A DNA stretch of 5,639 nucleotides from positions 1 to 5,639 of the forward strand of contig QMZP01000065.1 of the NCBI GenBank assembly GCA_003663225.1. The letters run 5' to 3'. How positions within the stretch are numbered: the stretch's first letter is position 1; every line of letters begins with the position of its first letter. The stretch is from Candidatus Aenigmatarchaeota archaeon. GTDB lineage: Archaea > Aenigmatarchaeota > Aenigmatarchaeia > QMZP01. Shown here piece by piece: positions 1 to 5,022 of this stretch. The notes beneath the pieces were generated by a model. The model was not told the DNA's origin, did no database searches, and saw only the letters and a program-made list of their open reading frames with translations. Made by a program: the position numbers and the translations under genes.

Positions 1-712
1 GAAGGCATTTGCCTATACCGCACTTCATGTTTCTCTCGAGCGATACTATCATGTCATCGTCGCTGAACCCTTTGCGTTTAAGTATTTCAGCTGTGTGCTT
101 GAACATTACCGGCGGGCCGCAGAACACCGCGGCCGAACCCTCCGGGAACTCGTACCTCTCTATGAGGTCTGTGACAAAGCCCACATGCCCCTTCCATCCA
201 TCGGACGCCCTGTCAACGCTCAACTGCACGTCAAACTTCCCTTTCCATTTGTCTATGTTCTCCCTGAATGGTATCATCTCAGGCGACCTGGCTCCGAAGA
301 ACAGCGTCAGGCTCTTTATCTCCTTCGTGTGCCTCTCATAATACCTTATCAGCGAGCGCATGGGTGCCAGACCGCATCCTCCTGATATGAGGAACACGTC
401 CTTTCCTTTCAGCTCCTTGACGGGGTACCCGTTGCCGTACGGCCCCCTTATGCCTATTTTGTCCCCCTTCTCAAGCCTGGCCAGCGCGCCTGTGACATTG
501 CCCACATTGTCAACCGTTATCTTCACTGCAGGGTATGAGCTGAACGATATGGCGGATTCGCCGAACCCGAAGACAGATACGAGAAGGAACTGCCCCGGCT
601 GGAAGCTCATGCCTTTGTCCAGCACGTACGTCCTGAGGCTCGGCGTCTCCCTTATCACTTTCTTGACCCTTACCATCTCAACCCTGTACTGGTTGCGTAT
701 CCTGTTGTTCAT
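1..712 (-). CDS. hydG: Hydrogenase gamma-subunit-like FAD/NAD(P) reductase, 3' end outside window
   Basis: Ferredoxin-NADP reductase-like flavoprotein that would pass electrons between NAD(P)H and the iron-sulfur beta subunit. The frame runs off the left edge; 237 codons are visible, and family members are near 290 aa, so perhaps 40-60 residues are missing. Domain order: FAD-binding barrel with FQPGQFLLVSV (37-47) and ESAISFSS (52-59); IRGPYGNGYPV (88-98); NAD(P)-binding domain with ISGGCGLAPMRSLI (109-122), FFGARSPEMIPF (138-149) and VFCGPPVMFK (196-205); then ERNMKCGIGKC (226-236), giving the first two cysteines (231, 236) of the C-terminal [2Fe-2S] site. The other ligands would lie beyond the edge. 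The start at 712 overlaps the beta-subunit stop as ATGA, with GGTG 5 nt upstream. PyrK of dihydroorotate dehydrogenase and AsrB are related, but the beta neighbour favours the hydrogenase or AsrB type. Confidence 0.9.
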   Translation of the reverse strand, partial: MNNRIRNQYRVEMVRVKKVIRETPSLRTYVLDKGMSFQPGQFLLVSVFGFGESAISFSSYPAVKITVDNVGNVTGALARLEKGDKIGIRGPYGNGYPVKELKGKDVFLISGGCGLAPMRSLIRYYERHTKEIKSLTLFFGARSPEMIPFRENIDKWKGKFDVQLSVDRASDGWKGHVGFVTDLIERYEFPEGSAAVFCGPPVMFKHTAEILKRKGFSDDDMIVSLERNMKCGIGKCL

Positions 713-1641
713 CCGAACACCCTGAATATGTCTATGCCCTTGTTGCATACGTCTATGCAGCGCCCGCACCCCGTGCATGCCATCATCTTCTGGTCTTCCA
801 GCGAATAGCGGAACTTGCAATATATCCTCTGTCTCACCCTCTGGAACCTGCTGGGCCTGAATATGACGTCGCCCGCCACTCTGGTGTAACGCTTTAGCTG
901 GCAAGAATCCCATTTCCTTACCCTCTTCCCCGATTCCAGGTCAGTCTCCAGTTCATCCTCTATTGTGAATGAATGGCAGGTTGGGCACACGGAAGTGCAT
1001 GCAGTGCAGCTGAAGCAGTCCCTGGCAAGCTCCCTTATCACGTTGTCCTTTATCTCATTGGCTGATTTCAGCTTCCCTTTTGTCTTTTTGTCCAGCTTCC
1101 TTTCCAGTGCGTCCAGCAGGCTGTCAGGGTTACCGCCCTTCGAGAAGAACACTGTTTTCATCAGCCGCCTCCCTGCGGGCGTGCCCGCCTTGGCAGCGAA
1201 ACCGCCACTGGCCTCTATGAGAAGGATGTCATAATTGTCAGCGAAGAAAGTGCCCGTATAGTGGCAATAGCAGTTCTTGAACTGCTCCGGCCTGCTGCAC
1301 TGCAACCCTATGAGGAGCATGTTCCTCCTCTTCTTCATGTAATACGGGTCGTCCTTGAACACCATGTCCATATACTTTATGGCGTTCAGGTCGCACGGCC
1401 TTGCACCAAACAACACTCTCCTGGGAGCGTCTATCCTGGCCGTGGATTTCTCGCCCTTGAATGTGAACAGCGTTTCTTCGGGAGGCAGGAAGAGCTTCTT
1501 TGCAGAGAACCTGGTCTTTTTGTTAAGGTCAGGGGGCTTTCCTGAGAACGGGCTGAACCTTATGCCGTACGGAGCGTAGACTTCCCTTTTCTTTGACAAA
1601 TGTTCCAGAAACGGCAGCATATCCCTGCTATTGAGCATCAT
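709..1641 (-). CDS. hydB: Hydrogenase beta-subunit-like 4Fe-4S protein (HydB/AsrA family)
   Basis: Iron-sulfur electron-transfer subunit that relays electrons between a flavin reductase subunit and the hydrogenase core. Length 310 aa. The N-terminal block FLEHLSKKREVYAPYG (from residue 11), PPEETLFTF (53-61) and FGARPCDLNAIKYMD (78-92) follow the layout of Pyrococcus sulfhydrogenase beta subunits as I recall it. A ferredoxin-like region carries CFSCTACTSVCPTC (Cys209, 212, 215, 219, 222), the family block RKWDSCQ (242-248) followed by VAG and FRPSR, and a second cluster with Cys289, 292, 295 and 299. Further conserved-looking Cys83, 115, 124 and 126 may bind another cluster. The second motif ends in Cys-Asn rather than the common Cys-Pro. 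No signal peptide or membrane segment, so cytosolic. Two tandem ATGs (1641, 1638) could start it, and neither has a clear Shine-Dalgarno. The stop overlaps the next gene by 4 nt. The homologous anaerobic sulfite reductase subunit A is the main alternative. Confidence 0.88.
   Translation of the reverse strand: MMLNSRDMLPFLEHLSKKREVYAPYGIRFSPFSGKPPDLNKKTRFSAKKLFLPPEETLFTFKGEKSTARIDAPRRVLFGARPCDLNAIKYMDMVFKDDPYYMKKRRNMLLIGLQCSRPEQFKNCYCHYTGTFFADNYDILLIEASGGFAAKAGTPAGRRLMKTVFFSKGGNPDSLLDALERKLDKKTKGKLKSANEIKDNVIRELARDCFSCTACTSVCPTCHSFTIEDELETDLESGKRVRKWDSCQLKRYTRVAGDVIFRPSRFQRVRQRIYCKFRYSLEDQKMMACTGCGRCIDVCNKGIDIFRVFG
718..722 (-). promoter_or_regulatory. Shine-Dalgarno site of the hydrogenase gamma gene
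   Basis: GGGTG on the minus strand; the GGTG part lies 5 nt before ATG 712, the same placement as in the three glycolytic genes, and sits inside the 3' end of the beta-subunit gene. It is one base short of the full GGTGA. Confidence 0.6.
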
Positions 1642-1668
1642 CCTATCGTTTAATTATTGCGGTGGATG

Positions 1669-1676
1669 ATAAATAA
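1669..1676 (-). promoter_or_regulatory. Possible archaeal TATA box before the hydrogenase genes
   Basis: The minus strand reads TTATTTAT just after the tpiA stop, inside the only appreciable gap of the window. With the usual archaeal spacing of about 26 nt from box centre to start site, transcription would begin near 1646, some 5 nt before the ATG at 1641. This would make a leaderless message, in keeping with the absence of a Shine-Dalgarno there. No convincing purine-rich BRE precedes it. Read-through from the glycolytic genes is equally possible. Confidence 0.35.
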
Positions 1677-1678
1677 GT

Positions 1679-2350
1679 TCATGCAACGAACTCCCTGAGC
1701 ACGGACTCCGGGTTCTCTGCCTTGGTTATCGCTGAAGCGACCAGTACACCATGCATGCCAAGCTCTATTGATTTCCTGACGTCATCGCCTGTGGATATGC
1801 CTGCTCCGCATAGCGGCACAACTTCCTTGCCTTCTTCTCTGTTGAAGGAATCTACCATATCCGAAAACCCCTTCACGGATTCGGGTGCGTTTGCCGATAC
1901 TGACCTGCCGGTCCCTATAAGCTCCGGGTCCTCGAACGCGATATAATCGGGCAGCATCTTCACTATATCCTTGCCTTCTGCCGTATTTTCTGCGCACACT
2001 ATTGTCTTTAGGCCGGCTTCCTTGCAGCGCTCTATAGTCTTCTTTATCTCCTCCATGGGCATCCTGTCTTCTGAGTGGTTTATGAGGACGCCCCAAGCGC
2101 CGTTCTCCTTCAGGCACTCGGGCATGTCATGCCCGGTGTTAGAGCCGTATGACACAGGGTCTGCATGTTGGGCCAGTACAGGGATGGAGACCGAGGATGA
2201 TACCCTGTGTATGTCGGCGTTTTGGACCGCCACCATCACGTCAGCGCCGCTCTCTTCCCTTACCTTCTCATGCAGCTTGGCCAATGACTCAGCCCTGCTT
2301 CCGGTAGCCTGCTCGTATGTCTTGAAGTTGACTATTATCGTGGGCTTCAT
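1679..2350 (-). CDS. tpiA: Triosephosphate isomerase, archaeal short type
   Basis: Interconverts dihydroxyacetone phosphate and glyceraldehyde 3-phosphate, working directly after the aldolase encoded two genes earlier. At 223 aa it matches archaeal TIMs, which are shorter than the roughly 250-residue bacterial and eukaryal forms. Active-site residues are all present: Asn8 and Lys10 in NFKTY (archaeal counterpart of NWKMN), His92 in LINHSEDRM (89-97), Glu140 in AFEDPELIGTG (138-148, with the flexible phosphate-gripping loop), and CGAGISTGDD (181-190) plus GVLVASA (201-207) for phosphate binding. The ATG at 2350 is favoured over in-frame codons up to 2491: the protein begins at the family N terminus, GGTGA sits 4 nt upstream, and the start overlaps the ldh stop as ATGA. 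It is the last gene of the glycolytic block; a 37-bp gap separates it from the hydrogenase pair. Confidence 0.96.
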   Translation of the reverse strand: MKPTIIVNFKTYEQATGSRAESLAKLHEKVREESGADVMVAVQNADIHRVSSSVSIPVLAQHADPVSYGSNTGHDMPECLKENGAWGVLINHSEDRMPMEEIKKTIERCKEAGLKTIVCAENTAEGKDIVKMLPDYIAFEDPELIGTGRSVSANAPESVKGFSDMVDSFNREEGKEVVPLCGAGISTGDDVRKSIELGMHGVLVASAITKAENPESVLREFVA

Positions 2351-3279
2351 TTCTTCACCATTACTTCTTTTATCGTGGACCTTAATATGTTTGCGGATTT
2401 CCTTAGACTCCTCTTTTCCGTTGCATTCAGCGGTATCAGCAGCTGCTTGTCTATGCCGTTCGAACCCACCACGCATGGCACGCTCAGGCATACGTCCCTT
2501 ATACCATAATATCCGTCCAGCCTTGTTGACACCGGCATCACTTCGTTGCTGTCCGAGAATACGGCTTTCACTATCTTCGTTATGACAAGGCCTATAGCGT
2601 AATATGTCGCTCCCTTGGTAGTTATTATCTCATATGCAGCGTTCTTGGTCTCCTTCGCTATCCTGTCCATGTCATTCTTGCTGTATTCCTTCATGCTCTT
2701 GAGTGGGGCGCCGCCTATCCTAGCCGAGCTCCAGACAGGGAACTCGCTGTCCCCGTGCTCGCCCAGTATGTACGCGTGAACGCTGCTGGCGCTCACGTTG
2801 TAATGTTCCCCCAGGTGATACCTGAGCCTTGCTGTGTCGAGGACAGTGCCCGTGCCGAACACCCTTTCGGGCGGGAATCCGGAATATTCCATAGCAATAT
2901 ATGTCAGGACATCAACGGGATTGGAGACTACCAGAAGTATGCAGTCCTTGCAATGCTTCGTTATCTTGGGTATCATATCCTTGAATATCGCGGCGTTCTT
3001 CTTGACGAGGTCCAGCCTTGTCTCACCGGGCTTCTGGCCTGCGCCGGCGCATATTATGACTATGGAGGATCCCTTGCATAACCTGTAGTCCTCACCGAAC
3101 CTTATCTTGCTCTGGTGCACGAACTGCATGCCATGCTTCAGGTCCATGGCTTCGCCCTTTGCCTTCTGCTTGTTCACATCTATAAGGACTATCTCAGAGC
3201 ACGCCCCGCTTATAAGCAACGAGTATGCCGCGGTCGAGCCTACGAAGCCTGCGCCTATTATGCTTACCTTTCTCCTCAT
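2347..3279 (-). CDS. ldh: L-lactate dehydrogenase, NAD-dependent (LDH/MDH superfamily)
   Basis: Reduces pyruvate to lactate while oxidising NADH, closing fermentative redox balance in the cytosol; 310 aa, normal for the family. Rossmann motif GAGFVG (residues 9-14), then Asp34 at the end of the second strand, which favours NAD over NADP. Substrate side: GQKPGETRLDLV (81-92), where Gln82 aligns with the LDH specificity Gln (position 102 in LDH numbering; malate dehydrogenases have Arg) and Arg88 is the catalytic-loop Arg109. Asn120 lies in VSNPVDV. Asp148 and Arg151 lie in DTARLR. The catalytic His175 lies in GEHGDSEF. KGATYYAIG (222-230) carries the Thr typical of LDHs. These residues point to lactate rather than malate dehydrogenase. 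ATG 3279 was chosen because the family N terminus starts there, with AGGTGA upstream and an ATGA overlap with the aldolase stop. An upstream reading to 3372 is shadow coding of the aldolase. The enzyme looks bacterial in type, so transfer is possible. Confidence 0.93.
   Translation of the reverse strand: MRRKVSIIGAGFVGSTAAYSLLISGACSEIVLIDVNKQKAKGEAMDLKHGMQFVHQSKIRFGEDYRLCKGSSIVIICAGAGQKPGETRLDLVKKNAAIFKDMIPKITKHCKDCILLVVSNPVDVLTYIAMEYSGFPPERVFGTGTVLDTARLRYHLGEHYNVSASSVHAYILGEHGDSEFPVWSSARIGGAPLKSMKEYSKNDMDRIAKETKNAAYEIITTKGATYYAIGLVITKIVKAVFSDSNEVMPVSTRLDGYYGIRDVCLSVPCVVGSNGIDKQLLIPLNATEKRSLRKSANILRSTIKEVMVKK
2355..2359 (-). promoter_or_regulatory. Shine-Dalgarno site of tpiA
   Basis: GGTGA on the minus strand, 4 nt before ATG 2350, within the last codons of ldh. 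It decides the tpiA start against longer in-frame readings up to 2491. Confidence 0.78.
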
Positions 3280-4055
3280 CCCATCACCTTCATGGCCTGC
3301 GCTACTGTCTTCCTTTTGAATATCACTTCCCGAAGAGCCTTGCTTATGCCTATCGGGTCTTTGTGCTGCCATATGTTCCTCCCGACAGCCATGCCGCTCG
3401 CTCCGGCATCCATGGAGCCCTTGGCTATCTCAAGGAACTTCCTGTCGCTGGTGGCGGCTCCGCCAAGTGAAAGGACCCTGCACCTGCCTGCGCTCTTCAC
3501 AACGTCCCTGAAGGTCTCGGGGCTTCCCGTGTACTTGACCTTTGCGAAGTCAGCGCCAAGTTCCAGGCCAACCCTTGCCGCATACGATATGAGCTTGGGT
3601 GTGAGCCTCTTAACAGCCCTGCCTCTCGGATACAGCCATGCTATGACGGGCATGCCGTTGTCATGCGCCTCCTCCTCTATTGCGCCGAACTCCTTGAACA
3701 TATCGGTCTCGTATTCCGAACCCACGTATATGGTGTATCCCACTGCCTTGGCTCCCATATCCAGTGCCTCCTGGACAGAGCATATCTGCCTGGAAACAGG
3801 CTCACCCTTCCTTATGTTGGTCTTGCCGTTCAGCTTGACTATAAGCGGGACCTTGCTCTCCTTTTCATAATACTTCTCGGCAACGCCCTTCTGGAATATG
3901 ATGCCGTTGAACCTGCCCTTCCGCGCTATCTCAAGTATGTATGACGGGTTGGCTGTCTTGTCCTTGAAGTCGCTTGGCCCGTGCTCCATTCCATGGTCGT
4001 ATGCCAGCAGCAGCGTCTTCCCCCTTTCTGTTATGCTGGATATCCCCGTTTTCAT
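3276..4055 (-). CDS. fba: Class I fructose-1,6-bisphosphate aldolase, archaeal DhnA type
   Basis: Schiff-base aldolase that interconverts fructose 1,6-bisphosphate with glyceraldehyde 3-phosphate and dihydroxyacetone phosphate; cytosolic TIM barrel of 259 aa, the usual size for this archaeal family. Motifs: AYDHGMEHGP (residues 18-27, with Asp20), AWLYPRG (139-145, with the catalytic-type Tyr142), ADFAKVKYTGSPETF (168-182, holding the Schiff-base lysine, Lys172 or Lys174), LGGA (197-200) and AVGRNIWQ (223-230) for phosphate binding. The KVKYTG and VGRNxWQ blocks closely resemble the Thermoproteus tenax enzyme as I recall it. A longer reading from 4115 is rejected, since ATG 4055 has AGGTGA directly upstream and begins at the family N terminus. 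It overlaps the kinase stop and the ldh start, each by 4 nt (ATGA). The related ketose synthase of archaeal aromatic amino acid synthesis is an alternative in this family, but the glycolytic neighbours argue for aldolase. Confidence 0.94.
   Translation of the reverse strand: MKTGISSITERGKTLLLAYDHGMEHGPSDFKDKTANPSYILEIARKGRFNGIIFQKGVAEKYYEKESKVPLIVKLNGKTNIRKGEPVSRQICSVQEALDMGAKAVGYTIYVGSEYETDMFKEFGAIEEEAHDNGMPVIAWLYPRGRAVKRLTPKLISYAARVGLELGADFAKVKYTGSPETFRDVVKSAGRCRVLSLGGAATSDRKFLEIAKGSMDAGASGMAVGRNIWQHKDPIGISKALREVIFKRKTVAQAMKVMG
3284..3289 (-). promoter_or_regulatory. Shine-Dalgarno site of ldh
   Basis: AGGTGA on the minus strand, 4 nt before ATG 3279, inside the 3' end of the aldolase gene. 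It fixes the ldh start at 3279 rather than at the upstream in-frame ATG 3372. Confidence 0.8.
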
Positions 4056-5008
4056 GCCTTCACCTTCCTCAGCTTTCCAGGGTTTCTCTTTATTGTGCTC
4101 ATCATCTCCTTCCATGAGAGCAGCTTGTTCCTTGCTCCCACGTAACGTATCACTGACTCAGAATCAGCGAGCCCCATCTGCATGGACATCTCTATTCCCA
4201 TGCCCCTTGCCATGCCTGCGACCATGCCAGCTGAGAAAGCGTCGCCTGCGCCAGTCCTCTCCACCAGCCTGGTATTGTGCGGTTTCAGTGTATAGAAATA
4301 CATGCCATCATAGCATACTGTCTCCCTGGCTCCGTCTGTTATGCATACTACCCTTGGGCCCATGCTCCTTATGGCCTTCAGCATCTCCATCTTGTCATCC
4401 TTGCCTGAGAGCGCTGACGATTCCTCGGCATTGGCTATGAACAGCTCCGTGGCCCTGAGTATCCTGCCTATGTGCCTCTTTCCCTTCTCGCATTCCCTTA
4501 TGCCCGGGTTGTAGGCTATCTTCGTCCCGTTCCTGGCTGCGAGTGCGGTAAGGTCCTTCTGGGTCTTCAGTGATTCAGACATGGCCGATGCGAAATAGAA
4601 CCATTTGGCTTTCAGCCTCCCCTTATTCAGGCCCCCTGTCCTGACGTGGTTGCTGGCGCCCCTGAAATGCAGTATGGTCCTGTTGTGCCTGATGCTGTCG
4701 AGTATTATTCCGTATCCTGTCTTGCCTTCAGGCTTTGGCCCGACGAAGTCAACGCCTTCCCTTTTCAGGGCTTCCTCTATTATATTGCCGTTCGCGTCCT
4801 TGCCGTACCTGCCGAGTAGCGCTGATTTGAGGCCCAGCTTCCTCAGCGCTATGGCAACGTTCATGCCGCAGCCGCCGGTCTGGAAATCCAGGTCGTTAAC
4901 AAGTATTTTGGTGCCTACAGGATACATTATCTTGCCCCGTTTCTCCTTTGCTTCCGTGTCCATAAACACGTCGACCGTTATAGAACCGAAAGATATGACG
5001 TCGTACAT
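4052..5008 (-). CDS. PfkB-family (ribokinase-like) sugar kinase
   Basis: An ATP-dependent carbohydrate or nucleoside kinase of the PfkB/ribokinase fold, 318 aa with this start. Visible landmarks: N-terminal YDVISFGSITVDVF strand, GGCGMNVAIALRKLG (residues 45-59, first PfkB signature), NAEE (193-196, the NxxE metal and phosphate motif), TDGARE (224-229), and ERTGAGDAF (250-258, second signature, with Asp256 as expected catalytic base and the GAGD anion hole). The substrate cannot be read from sequence. Candidates include fructose 6-phosphate, ribose, adenosine or ketodeoxygluconate. Its place between pgk and the aldolase makes a glycolytic role, perhaps the 6-phosphofructokinase step, a reasonable guess only. 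Start: ATG at 5008 matches the usual family N terminus and has a GGGGGG tract just upstream. An ATG at 5026 would add MMRGGT and overlap the pgk stop as ATGA, but has no Shine-Dalgarno-like sequence before it. The 3' end overlaps the aldolase start by 4 nt. Confidence 0.9.
   Translation of the reverse strand: MYDVISFGSITVDVFMDTEAKEKRGKIMYPVGTKILVNDLDFQTGGCGMNVAIALRKLGLKSALLGRYGKDANGNIIEEALKREGVDFVGPKPEGKTGYGIILDSIRHNRTILHFRGASNHVRTGGLNKGRLKAKWFYFASAMSESLKTQKDLTALAARNGTKIAYNPGIRECEKGKRHIGRILRATELFIANAEESSALSGKDDKMEMLKAIRSMGPRVVCITDGARETVCYDGMYFYTLKPHNTRLVERTGAGDAFSAGMVAGMARGMGIEMSMQMGLADSESVIRYVGARNKLLSWKEMMSTIKRNPGKLRKVKA
4060..4065 (-). promoter_or_regulatory. Shine-Dalgarno site of the aldolase gene
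   Basis: AGGTGA on the minus strand, 4 nt before ATG 4055. It complements the archaeal 16S rRNA 3' end (UCACCU) and decides the start against the longer frame that begins at 4115. It lies within the last codons of the sugar kinase. Confidence 0.8.
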
Positions 5009-5011
5009 TGT

Positions 5012-5017
5012 CCCCCC
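5012..5017 (-). promoter_or_regulatory. G-tract, possible ribosome binding site for the sugar kinase
   Basis: Six consecutive G on the minus strand end 3 nt before the ATG at 5008. Four of them occupy the position where the other coupled genes have GGTG. It pairs imperfectly with the archaeal 16S 3' end, but it is the only Shine-Dalgarno-like sequence near the three candidate starts (5026, 5023, 5008), so it supports 5008. Confidence 0.4.
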
Positions 5018-5022
5018 ACGCA

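Noticed and set aside
709..725. Several smaller plus-strand frames across the hydrogenase genes (for example ending at 725)
   Set aside because: All lie wholly opposite conserved minus-strand coding and lack motifs or a ribosome binding site I could support.
1642..1678. A terminator after tpiA
   Set aside because: No hairpin, and only short T runs; the AT-rich stretch is explained as well or better as a promoter element.
1782..2117. A 111-codon minus-strand frame inside tpiA
   Set aside because: It is in another frame of the same strand as a gene with intact catalytic residues, and its arginine-rich peptide is typical of an out-of-frame reading.
2351..2491. N-terminal extension of tpiA to ATG 2491
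   Set aside because: The added residues lie over the LDH C terminus, and TIM begins at the NFKTY strand; GGTGA precedes ATG 2350.
1971..2585. A 204-codon open frame on the plus strand opposite tpiA and ldh
   Set aside because: It is antisense to two genes with complete active-site motifs and straddles their junction. Its peptide is low in recognisable domain features and looks like a codon-bias shadow.
2347..3279. Malate dehydrogenase as the product
   Set aside because: The specificity position is Gln, not Arg, and the loop reads GETRLDL as in lactate dehydrogenases.
3280..3372. N-terminal extension of ldh to ATG 3372
   Set aside because: The added 31 residues do not resemble the LDH N terminus, and they overlap conserved aldolase sequence.
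3115..3870. A 251-codon open frame on the plus strand opposite the aldolase and ldh
   Set aside because: Long antisense frames are expected here because the coding strand uses few codons that give stops in reverse. No family motif was seen in it.
4056..4115. N-terminal extension of the aldolase to ATG 4115
   Set aside because: It would overlap the sugar kinase by about 60 nt and precede the family N terminus; AGGTGA marks ATG 4055.
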